From Mucilaginibacter sp. SJ (GTDB lineage Bacteria; Bacteroidota; Bacteroidia; Sphingobacteriales; Sphingobacteriaceae): DNA of 64,000 nt. The notes under the pieces are model-generated. The model was given only the letters and a program-made list of their open reading frames with translations, ran no database searches and was not told the DNA's origin. Position 1 is the first letter of the stretch; each line of letters starts with the position of its first letter. Shown in pieces: positions 34,455-42,036 of the stretch. The DNA is taken from positions 5,580,001 through 5,644,000 of the forward strand of contig NZ_CP118631.1 of NCBI RefSeq assembly GCF_028993635.1, in the 5' to 3' direction. A program made the translations under genes and the position numbers.

Positions 34455-35156
34455 CTATAATGAGTCCGGATTAGGAATAAAATTCATAAAGGCCTGGAAC
34501 TTGGCATAATAGTTTTGCATGTTTAACTGGTAATAATAAGCACCGCGTTTTGAGCCGGCTTTATCTTTATCGGCCAGTTTAATGAGCAAACCGGTTGCCA
34601 GCACCCTTTTACTGAAATTACGTTTATCAATGGTGGTATTAAACACGCTTTCATAAAGAGTTTGCAATTGCGGGATGGTAAACTTGGTGGGCAAAAGCTC
34701 AAACAGGATGGGGTGCATAGCTGCTTTGTAACGGATGCGTTTGCGGGCCTGCTCAACCATTTCCTGCTGGTCAAATATCAATTTAGGAGCACGTTTAAGC
34801 TGAAACCATTCGGCATGGTAATCATCACTGATCTGGGCTTCATATTTGTGGATATCAACCAATGCAAAGTATGCTACAGATACAGTACGCTCAATAGGAT
34901 CACGCTGGGGCTGCCCAAAAGTATATAATTGTTCAAGGTACACGCCCTCCAAACCGGTTAATTGCTTTAAAATGCGGTTGGCACTTTGATCAAGGCTTTC
35001 ATCTGGCTGAACAAAGCCACCCATCAGGCTCCAGTTTCCCTTTTCGGGTTGAAAGCCTCTTTTTATCAATAGGATTTTTAAAACTTCGCCATCAAAGCCA
35101 AAAATGATACAATCAACAGCTAATAATAACCTTGTTTGCTTGGAGTACTTGAGCAT
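34455..35156 (-). CDS. NUDIX-fold transcriptional regulator (NrtR-like), hydrolase residues lost
   Basis: The 233-residue protein has a NUDIX domain (residues 8-145) and a winged-helix C-terminus (residues 155-228, FTIPQLQTLYESVFNTTIDKRNFSKRV, GAYYYQL). In the NUDIX box, Gly47 and Glu53 are kept but the catalytic REUxEE segment reads RILKQL (Glu positions are Ile62, Gln65, Leu66), so it should bind but not hydrolyse its ligand. Relatives control NAD or pentose genes. Its target is not evident; no sugar gene adjoins it. Confidence 0.88.
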   Translation of the reverse strand: MLKYSKQTRLLLAVDCIIFGFDGEVLKILLIKRGFQPEKGNWSLMGGFVQPDESLDQSANRILKQLTGLEGVYLEQLYTFGQPQRDPIERTVSVAYFALVDIHKYEAQISDDYHAEWFQLKRAPKLIFDQQEMVEQARKRIRYKAAMHPILFELLPTKFTIPQLQTLYESVFNTTIDKRNFSKRVLATGLLIKLADKDKAGSKRGAYYYQLNMQNYYAKFQAFMNFIPNPDSL

Positions 35157-35324
35157 TTATAAACAGTAATAATTTTATGGTAAAAACAAATATAGAATAA
35201 CATTCGATATAAGCTTGCAAATTTGCTGTGTTATACCCGTTAAAAAAGCATTAATTTACAATTGTTAGTCAAATGTGTAAATTAATTGTGCTTTTTACAA
35301 TAATAATTGATGCTTATTCGTCTT

Positions 35325-35747
35325 TTATTCGCCCCATGCCGATATTACCAGCATGCGGTTGCCGCCGTGGTTACGGTGTTCGCACAAATAAATTCCCTGC
35401 CACATGCCTAAAGCCAGTCTTCCGTTGCGGATAGGAATAGTTACTGAACTGCCCAGCATCGCGGCTTTCAGGTGGGCAGGCATATCATCAGGACCTTCAT
35501 CATCGTGTAAATAATCCGGGTCGTTTTCGGGTACGGTTTTACTGAAATACATTTCAAAATCATGCCTTACGGTTGGGTCGGCATTTTCATTAATGGTTAA
35601 TGATGCCGAAGTATGCTGAATAAATACCTGGCAAATCCCGGTTTTTAACTCTTGTATTTGAGGCAATGCATTAACTATTTTGGCTGTGACGAGGTGAAAA
35701 CCTCTTTTGCGCTCCCTAAGCTGAAGTATTTGCTGAAACATTTTCAT
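35325..35747 (-). CDS. YjbQ family (UPF0047) thiamine-phosphate-synthase-like protein
   Basis: A 140-residue UPF0047 protein, recognisable by IFIQHTSASLTINENADPTV, DDMPAHLKAAMLGSS and the C-terminal GTWQ-equivalent GMWQGIYLCEHR with the conserved His. Relatives were reported to have weak thiamine-phosphate-synthase activity in E. coli, but the physiological role is not settled. It is monocistronic, 168 bases upstream of the NUDIX regulator on the same strand. Confidence 0.92.
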   Translation of the reverse strand: MKMFQQILQLRERKRGFHLVTAKIVNALPQIQELKTGICQVFIQHTSASLTINENADPTVRHDFEMYFSKTVPENDPDYLHDDEGPDDMPAHLKAAMLGSSVTIPIRNGRLALGMWQGIYLCEHRNHGGNRMLVISAWGE

Positions 35748-35850
35748 AAACAGTTTGCTTTATAACAGTGTTGCAAACATATCTATAAAGATTGTTCCGT
35801 TTTGTTTTGAATAGTGTACCAATTAAAAATTGTATGCAGGTTTGCATTGC

Positions 35851-36168
35851 TTATGCAGCGATGGCCGGATTCAGACCACCGCTTTCGGCTGCGAACAGGC
35901 GATTAATGAAAGCCTTTATCTTTTCGATGAAACTTTTCCTGACCGGTTTTTCAATCATTTGAATTTGATCATCGTCCGGAGGCTTTGGGGTATCGGCATC
36001 CTGCATTTCTTCCAAAACAATTTCACGGATCTCAGGGTCACGGTTTACGATCTCATCCAGTTCGGTGAGCTCGTTAAAGGTGGCTATACCGTTTTTTTGC
36101 CGTTTAATAAGTATTTCAAAACGGTCCTGGTTGAAAGTACGCCTTTCCAGTTGTTTGCCGTGTCTCAT
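35851..36168 (-). CDS. Hypothetical charged protein, 105 residues
   Basis: A highly charged protein with an amphipathic central helix (NELTELDEIVNRDPEIREIVLEEM), a Pro/Asp-rich linker and a basic C-terminal helix (RKSFIEKIKAFINRLFA). I recognise no family. The minus-strand frame is chosen over a similar-length plus-strand frame because of this composition. Confidence 0.6.
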   Translation of the reverse strand: MRHGKQLERRTFNQDRFEILIKRQKNGIATFNELTELDEIVNRDPEIREIVLEEMQDADTPKPPDDDQIQMIEKPVRKSFIEKIKAFINRLFAAESGGLNPAIAA

Positions 36169-36576
36169 GATATATACAGTAATCTTTATTAAGAACTCAA
36201 ATTAAGTGCCATGTATTTATAGTATTGTTATTCAGTTAATTACAATTGTTTTCAATGCGGTAATGTGCATCGTTATGATACATTTATTGTTCGTTTTCGT
36301 GCAGGGGTATCTATTATTTAAATAGGTTTTGATGAGCAGTATTGGTACTTTGAATGTTAATATTTGTTAGTTATGCTTGGGCCAATAATGATTTTTATGA
36401 CAATTGCTTTTGTATTTTTGAGTATAATTATCCTGACCGCTTTGGGAAGTATAGTAGGAATTGGTCATTGCTCGGGCCAATTGGGATAATGTTTTTCTAT
36501 CTCTTAATGATCTGTAGTTTTACTTCAGAAAGTATAAGTTCAAAAAAGTTTTTGTTAGAATTATTGGAAACAGAAT
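36169..36576. other. 408-base region with overlapping small hydrophobic frames
   Basis: Two plus-strand frames occupy the right half: 36373-36489 (38 residues, one strong membrane segment MLGPIMIFMTIAFVFLSIII) and 36354-36584 (76 residues, ends 8 bases inside the VOC gene). Each alone is weak; together they might be a frameshifted small membrane-protein gene. The left half (36169-36350) shows nothing recognisable. Confidence 0.35.
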
Positions 36577-36981
36577 ATGAATAATACAGGTTCGGGCCAA
36601 CCCACAAAACAGATACAGGGCATGGCTCCCTTACTCCAGGTTTTTGATATGTCCGTTGCTTTAGGATTTTACCGTGATGTGCTGGGTTTTGAAATAGTAC
36701 AGGCATCAGGCGAAGGTGACGATGTTGACTGGGTTTTATTGAAACTTAATAGTATAGAGCTGATGCTCAACACCGCCTACGAAAAACCGGGCCGTCCTCC
36801 AGGCCCCGATGAGCAGCGTGTTTCTGCCCATGCCGATACTTCACTTTATTTCGGCCACCCCGACATTGATATGCTATATAGCTATTTATTAAGTAAGGGC
36901 CTGCACCTTAAACAACCTCAAATTACAGGTTATGGCTGGAAAGCCATTTATCTGCTTGATCCGGATGGATATCTGTTGTGA
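36577..36981 (+). CDS. VOC (glyoxalase/bleomycin-resistance) family protein, C-terminus cut by TGA
   Basis: A 134-residue vicinal-oxygen-chelate protein: PLLQVFDMSVALGFYRDVLGFEIV starts the first beta-alpha-beta-beta-beta unit and YLLDPDGYLL ends the second, with a Glu metal-ligand position (SIELML). The function of the subclass is unknown. The frame ends at TGA (36979-36981) just where relatives usually have Cys followed by F-x-WP. Read past it, the same frame encodes FHWPVQ and stops at TAA (37000-37002), so the annotated end looks like a recent nonsense change. Confidence 0.85.
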   Translation: MNNTGSGQPTKQIQGMAPLLQVFDMSVALGFYRDVLGFEIVQASGEGDDVDWVLLKLNSIELMLNTAYEKPGRPPGPDEQRVSAHADTSLYFGHPDIDMLYSYLLSKGLHLKQPQITGYGWKAIYLLDPDGYLL

Positions 36982-37004
36982 TTCCACTGGCCTGTACAAT
37001 AATA

Positions 37005-37400
37005 TTATAACCGCTCATAGTGAGATTCCGGCCCGTCTGCTGCAAGGGGAACTGTTCCGTAGAAAGTGAGTATTTTGCCTTCTATCCTGAAAAATGTGAT
37101 GCTGTTTCTGGAGGTATCATTGTCATACATGATCTGCTCATGTGCATTGTCATATTTACGGGTACGGTAAGTGCCGCTGCTTATCAGGGTGTCTTTTTTA
37201 AAACGTTTGTAGGTACTGGCGGTAAAAACAATAATGTTGCCGTTGCCTGCCTTTATCGAATTAGGATCTTTAGGAGGCTCGCAGTAACAACTTGTACCGC
37301 GGTATTCCCATCTGCCAATCAATTGATCATCATTAGGAGTATTGTCTTTTCTACAGCCTAACAAAACGGCGAGTATGCCAAATAAAAACAGCTTTTTCAT
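37005..37400 (-). CDS. Small lipoprotein, lipocalin-like, function unknown
   Basis: The start is taken at ATG 37400, giving a 131-residue protein with a lipoprotein signal (LFLFGILAVLLGC, lipobox LLGC). The mature part begins LIGRWEYRGTSCYCEP and has beta strands ending in FRIEGKILTFYG, the pattern of lipocalin-like or DUF4488-type small sandwich proteins. The longer frame upstream has no coding signs. It is convergent with the VOC gene. Confidence 0.75.
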   Translation of the reverse strand: MKKLFLFGILAVLLGCRKDNTPNDDQLIGRWEYRGTSCYCEPPKDPNSIKAGNGNIIVFTASTYKRFKKDTLISSGTYRTRKYDNAHEQIMYDNDTSRNSITFFRIEGKILTFYGTVPLAADGPESHYERL

Positions 37401-37542
37401 AGCATAAGGTTTATAATACTTTACGTTAATATCAGGCAAAACGCTACAAATTAACTTTGTTAGTAACACTTTCAATACACAATTTGCAGGCATCAATTAA
37501 TTGATAACTTTGGTGTAAACCAATGTATTTCCTATAAAATTT

Positions 37543-38481
37543 ATGAAGCAGCATAATTTATCAAGGCGCAGGTTTATTGGCAGCAGCGCACTTGTCGCAG
37601 CGGGGCTTTTAGCATTTTCAAAATCATCATTTGCGGGCGTGGTTTCAGGCCGTACTGATAAACCCAACTCGCTTATCAACGGCGTACAAATAGGCGTGAT
37701 CACCTACTCATTCAGGAGTATGCCGGGCACAATTGAAGATTTACTGAGGTACTGTATCGACTGTAATATTAATGCCATTGAACTTATGGGTGATGCCGCC
37801 GAAATGTATGCCGGCGCCCCTAAACATGAAGCCGGCGAAGACTGGGCTGCATTTGGGAAAAAGATGGCCGAATGGCGTGCCTCTGCCCCAATGGATAAAT
37901 TTAAGGAGATCAGGAAGATGTACCATGATGTCGGTGTCAATATTTATGCCTGGAAACCCAATGCTCTCGGTACTAAAAACAGCGATCCCGAAATTGATTA
38001 TGCTTTTAATGCAGGGAAAGCTTTGGGTGTAAATCACGTAACTGTTGAGTTGCCTGATGAGGTTCAAACCAAACGCCTTGGTGATATAGCCGCCAAACAT
38101 AAAATGATGGTTGGCTACCATGCCCACACCCAGGCCACGCCAACCCTTTGGGACGCGGCCCTGGCCCAGTCAAAGTATAACGGAATTAATTTGGATATCG
38201 GCCATTATGTGGCAGGTACCAGCAGCAGCCCCGTTCCCTTTATTGAAAAATATCATGACCGTATAACCAGTATGCACATCAAAGACCGTAAGTTTCATGA
38301 CGGGCCCAATCAGCCCTGGGGGCAGGGCGATACTCCGATAAAGGAAGTGCTGCAGCTGCTTAAAAATAACCGCTATAAATTCCCGGCCACTATTGAGCTG
38401 GAGTACAAGATACCTGAAGGATCGGATGCGGTAAAGGAGGTGAAAATTTGCAGGCAGTTTGCTGCTGATGCACTGACATAA
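37543..38481 (+). CDS. Tat-exported sugar phosphate isomerase/epimerase-like protein
   Basis: A 312-residue AP-endonuclease-2-type TIM barrel with a true twin-arginine signal (SRRRFIGSSALVAAGLLA). Metal-ligand candidates are in AIELMGD, VGYHAHTQ, GINLDIGHYVAG, MHIKDRKFHDGPN and TIELEYKIPEG. It belongs to the secreted sugar isomerase-like proteins abundant in Bacteroidota; the substrate is unknown. It resembles the gene at 17912 in fold and export route but not closely in sequence. Confidence 0.9.
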   Translation: MKQHNLSRRRFIGSSALVAAGLLAFSKSSFAGVVSGRTDKPNSLINGVQIGVITYSFRSMPGTIEDLLRYCIDCNINAIELMGDAAEMYAGAPKHEAGEDWAAFGKKMAEWRASAPMDKFKEIRKMYHDVGVNIYAWKPNALGTKNSDPEIDYAFNAGKALGVNHVTVELPDEVQTKRLGDIAAKHKMMVGYHAHTQATPTLWDAALAQSKYNGINLDIGHYVAGTSSSPVPFIEKYHDRITSMHIKDRKFHDGPNQPWGQGDTPIKEVLQLLKNNRYKFPATIELEYKIPEGSDAVKEVKICRQFAADALT

Positions 38482-38524
38482 AGTATTGTATTAGTTTATC
38501 CGTGATTTGTAAATTTATATTTAT

Positions 38525-38713
38525 TTGAATATAGATATGGATAACTCCCGTAAACTAAAGCTGGAATGGATTCCTGCTGCCTATAGCGGAATAGCAGAAC
38601 ATGGCTTTAACGATAAATCGGCTGATAAGCTTAAACAAACGCAACCTGTAAACGGGATTTATCAAAGCGGCAAAGGCTTTACAAAACACAAGGTTTACCG
38701 GCGGAAACCATAA
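38525..38713 (+). CDS. Hypothetical small protein
   Basis: A basic 62-residue frame (start at 38525, or the ATG at 38537) with no recognisable domain. It lies 43 bases after the TIM-barrel gene on the same strand and is followed by another small gene. A real gene is plausible from position only. Confidence 0.4.
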   Translation: MNIDMDNSRKLKLEWIPAAYSGIAEHGFNDKSADKLKQTQPVNGIYQSGKGFTKHKVYRRKP

Positions 38714-38758
38714 GAAGTTGCTTTGCTGATGTTCGGCATATAAGCCTATCTTTATCAA

Positions 38759-39010
38759 ATGGAATCTAAAATATTTTCATACAAGGCAGATGGCATTATA
38801 CTTGCCCCGGTTGACGATCAGTTAAGTATCAGCCCCGTATTTGATCGCAAAGAACTGCTGAGCAAACTGAAGGACCTTTTTAACGATGATGACTATAAAG
38901 TTGATGAACGTGCCCTCGATTATAAAATTAAAGATGGCCAACTTTACATTGAAGGTGTAGTTATTAAACAGGCAGAGGCAAAGTCGATAGGATTTATGAG
39001 CGGGAAATAG
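38759..39010 (+). CDS. Hypothetical small protein, 83 residues
   Basis: A compact acidic protein with alternating strand and helix character (ADGIILAPVDDQLSISPVF, KELLSKLKDLFNDDDY, GQLYIEGVVIKQ). The pattern is protein-like and the start is clear, but I recognise no family. It follows the 62-residue frame with 45 bases between. Confidence 0.6.
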   Translation: MESKIFSYKADGIILAPVDDQLSISPVFDRKELLSKLKDLFNDDDYKVDERALDYKIKDGQLYIEGVVIKQAEAKSIGFMSGK

Positions 39011-39031
39011 GTAATGAAATATCTGACAATT

Positions 39032-39432
39032 TCAATTGCCAATTAATTGCCTAAAACTGGTAAAGGTTTCCCGTGTAACGGGTTTGGTATAATATGATTT
39101 TACATGTTGGTACTGCTTTGAACGGATAAGGTCTTTTGGAAGTATCGAGAACGTAGCGATATAGATTTCAATAGTTTTGCCTATCAGGTGGTGGATTTTC
39201 ATAAACTCATCCGGCAATTCCCTCCCGCTGAATTCATATAAATATCAAGGAAAATGACATCCGAAAGCTCATCTTCATTTTGCAGATGTTGCCTGATATA
39301 GCGGATAGAATATTCAGCATCGGTGTTGTATGTAACAGAATCAAACGCAAGGTATTTATCCTGCATCCCTTTAATAATGGCAATATCTATTTGATTGTCA
39401 TCAATGTATAAAAGCGTTTTGGCAAATTTAGG
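39032..39432 (-). pseudogene. Broken single-domain response regulator (receiver)
   Basis: Reading the minus strand from 39432 gives a receiver start, TLLYIDDNQIDIAII, with the acidic pocket DD, then strand 3 with the phospho-acceptor Asp in VIFLDIYM. The frame then runs into a stop at 39245-39247 region in the alternative phase. The next frame, from about 39235, continues as EFSGRELPDEF, then the conserved Thr (IATFS) and Lys (YTKPV) of a receiver, to the stop at 39032. A 4-base (or net -1) loss at the MP-x-x-G site, where Pro is expected, explains the break. There is also no start codon in frame before the first strand. So the whole domain is recognisable but disabled. Confidence 0.75.
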
Positions 39433-39864
39433 TTAGGTTTAGATCGTCACTAATATATAGCTAAAAGCTATATTAATAGTGCGGGAGTAGGCGATCTATT
39501 GATGTATTTGTATAGAGGTGAGAAAAGTATGGTGCTGTTAGTGTGTTGATTGTCAATTTTTTATATCATTATCCTTGGGCTATTTCCCAATATTCTACAA
39601 TTTTATTTTAGGATAAAGTTACTAAGATAACAAGCAATTTAAGGGATGCAACGGTGAAAAACTACTTTCAAAGAACGGCGCTTAATGTTTTACAAAGTGC
39701 AGGCATATCTTTATAATGTTAAACTCTTTGCCTTTCAATCAAATGCTGGAAGTAGGGAAACGAACTCAGGAGGCAATCATTTTTGATGTGCTGGATTATC
39801 TTAAAGACGAATCCTTTCGTTTCGTAGGTGTGCCCCCTGGCCGAAGGCCCTGCTAACTCAAGAT
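39433..39864. other. 432-base region with a hairpin and no convincing gene
   Basis: It starts with an AT-rich hairpin (ATATAGCT/AGCTATAT, 39455-39473) upstream of the receiver pseudogene. A 46-codon frame at 39716-39856 has some protein-like character (AIIFDVLDYLKDESFRF) but no recognisable family; it may be a fragment. Confidence 0.4.
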
Positions 39865-40650
39865 TTATTTATCCAATATAATTCGTGTATAGCTATAGTC
39901 AACTTTTCTTACTGCTACCGAACTATGTACAACAACCATTTGTTTAGGGTATTCGCTTGCGTAATAAGTATAATTATAGAGCTCTAACGCATTGCTGCTT
40001 ATCCTGTTATTAACATAGGTATTAATGTCATTAAAGGCCTGGTATACAATGTAAATATTATCACGTGAGGCCCAAAATGAGCCGTGCTTTTTGTCGTAGA
40101 TATAATCAAATTTAAAAGTAGGTTTTGCAGGGTTAGTGTTTTCATACTGGCTGCGGTTTGTTATATTCCCGTCTGCGTCGTATGTAAACATGTAATACTG
40201 GCCATTACCCTGAATTTTGTCGGCCAATCCATTACTATTTAAGGAGATAATAATACTATCCTTGCTGGCCGGGTAAGTATATACAACTTTTATAGTGTTA
40301 GCAAAATAAGTATAGTTTATTTTATTCCATGGGTAAGGCTTAGTCTTTGAACTATTTACCGCACTAACCTTTCCGTCGTTATAAGCTATGGTGTAATTAG
40401 TTGTATAATTTTCTGTGTAGCTTTTATAGTTAAAAATATGTTTTGTTAGCCGACGGGCGGAGTCATAAGTAAATGTTTCAGTTTGCGTTACCGGCGAAGG
40501 TGTAAGCAGGTAATTGGTTACCATTTTATTTACCAGGTATATGGTATCTTTCACCTTGATATCAACGTGTTTATTTGGAACGTTATCTTTTTTACAGCCA
40601 ACAATTATACTCATTACCGTAACAAGTATAATAACGTGTTTGGGGTTCAT
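39865..40650 (-). CDS. Hypothetical lipoprotein with YD-like repeats
   Basis: The 261-residue protein has a lipobox (MSIIVGC) at residues 11-19 and a Tyr/Asn/Thr-rich mature part in which F-T-Y-D-(A/S)-x-x-R/G motifs recur (TFTYDSARRLTKHI, MFTYDADGNITNRSQ), like DUF4595 or YD-repeat surface lipoproteins. It is probably anchored at the outer membrane; the role is unknown. The gene is monocistronic. Confidence 0.75.
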   Translation of the reverse strand: MNPKHVIILVTVMSIIVGCKKDNVPNKHVDIKVKDTIYLVNKMVTNYLLTPSPVTQTETFTYDSARRLTKHIFNYKSYTENYTTNYTIAYNDGKVSAVNSSKTKPYPWNKINYTYFANTIKVVYTYPASKDSIIISLNSNGLADKIQGNGQYYMFTYDADGNITNRSQYENTNPAKPTFKFDYIYDKKHGSFWASRDNIYIVYQAFNDINTYVNNRISSNALELYNYTYYASEYPKQMVVVHSSVAVRKVDYSYTRIILDK

Positions 40651-40895
40651 AAGACTTTGAATTACAGGATGTTTTTATTATGAATGGAAATTTACATGAA
40701 GTTACATCAAAACGTTGGCGTTCGCAATAGATTTCCGTTGAAATAATTTCATTGGCTTTGGGAGCTTAAGAAGCTATTGATATTGCAGTAATTTGTCTCA
40801 ATTTTTCTTCAATTCATTTCAAAGTGAGTTACGTTATGCTTTGTTATTTTAAAGCATTGTTTTTTTGGGTGGTATCCTTCTTTATCTTCAATTTT

Positions 40896-41696
40896 TCAAT
40901 CAAGCCTGTTTACCTTGTAATTCAATGCTGCAGTTGTGCCTCCGGTTACGTCAATAGTAACGCCTGTAATCTGGCCAGCCAGATCTGATGCCAGGAAAAC
41001 CGCGGTATTGGCAATATCGGCCATTAAGGGTAATTTTTTGAGCATGGTATCAGCTTCCATTTTTTTAAGGATAGGATCCATAACATCGGGCATGGTGTCA
41101 ATGGCATTTTTAAACACGCGCGAATCGGGCGAGCCTCCCGATCGGATATTAACCACGCGGATGCCGTAAACACCCAGTTCGGATGCCAGTGTGCGCGAAA
41201 AGCTTTCAACACCGCTGCAAGCCGGACCAAAGCCACCTGTATGAGGATAGCCGATACCTCCCGGCGTAGCTGTAAGCGATAAAATTACGCCCGATTTTTG
41301 TTTCATCATCACCTTGACAGCTGCAATGGCCGTCATGAAGCGGGTTTGCATCGTAAGAGTAATCGGCTTTACAAAATCTTCGGCCGATATTTCGGTAAGC
41401 GGTACATTCTGCACCACATCAACTCCAACGGCGTTAAATGAAATATCAACTGTTCCTGCTCTGCTTACCATTTGCTGTAAATGCTGATCAATTGCTTTTT
41501 CATCAAATGCATCTACAATTGCTGTGTCAGCAAGGCCCCCTGAAGCAATAATTTCACCGGCTATTTTTTTAATTGACCCGGGATTAGGCCCGGTTAAAAA
41601 TACGTGTGCCCCGGCGGCCGCCAGTGCCTTTGAAACAGCACCGCCTAATGAACCGCCTGCACCGTAAATTACCGCGTTTTTATTTTGGAGTATCAT
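40896..41696 (-). CDS. SDR family oxidoreductase
   Basis: The start is at ATG 41696, giving 266 residues; the longer frame adds an unlikely hydrophobic leader. It has the nucleotide motif VIYGAGGSLGGAV (GxxxGxG type) and the classic-SDR regions NAVGVD, LTATPGG and GVTIDVTGGT. At the catalytic Tyr-x-x-x-Lys position I see no clear YxxxK: the stretch after the serine strand reads GYPHTGGFGPACSG. Loss of the catalytic Tyr/Lys is therefore possible. The substrate is unknown. Confidence 0.85.
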   Translation of the reverse strand: MILQNKNAVIYGAGGSLGGAVSKALAAAGAHVFLTGPNPGSIKKIAGEIIASGGLADTAIVDAFDEKAIDQHLQQMVSRAGTVDISFNAVGVDVVQNVPLTEISAEDFVKPITLTMQTRFMTAIAAVKVMMKQKSGVILSLTATPGGIGYPHTGGFGPACSGVESFSRTLASELGVYGIRVVNIRSGGSPDSRVFKNAIDTMPDVMDPILKKMEADTMLKKLPLMADIANTAVFLASDLAGQITGVTIDVTGGTTAALNYKVNRLD

Positions 41697-42036
41697 GATG
41701 GTAGTTTTATTTAAAAATAGTCTTATAAGATACCGAGCTATATAACAAACATAGGTGTAAATGATGTTCGAGAGAAGGAGTAAAGATGACAATTACTGGA
41801 AGGGTTTGGGACAGACGAGGGTAAATACCAAAGTAAATGCGTATGAACTTATCAGGTAAATTTAAGACCGAATAGAGGCTATTGAGCTATATTCTTTGCT
41901 TGATCAGGCTAAATGGTGTTTGATTACTTGTCATACTAACATCCGTCAAAGGGAGTCCGATGTCAACCAGCAAACAAATGTAAACGTTTATTTTTATAAG
42001 CTTCAGGCCATTTTGATAATATGCAGTTGCTTAATC
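41697..42036. other. 340-base intergenic region
   Basis: Between the propeller gene and the SDR gene, both on the minus strand. I see no coding frame, repeat or RNA gene. A 10-bp palindrome TAAACGTTTA (41981-41990) lies near the propeller gene's end. Confidence 0.45.

Noticed and set aside
35830-36192. A plus-strand 120-codon frame opposite the charged hypothetical protein
   Set aside because: Composition is rich in Phe, Leu and Arg with no domain pattern; the minus-strand frame looks like a soluble protein.
36979-36981. Selenocysteine decoding of the TGA in the VOC gene
   Set aside because: No hairpin of selenocysteine-insertion type was recognised after the TGA, and Bacteroidota of this kind usually lack the pathway; a nonsense change is simpler.
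41981-41990. Palindrome TAAACGTTTA as a LacI-type operator
   Set aside because: Only 10 bp, and it lies behind the propeller gene rather than before a start; likely chance in AT-rich DNA.
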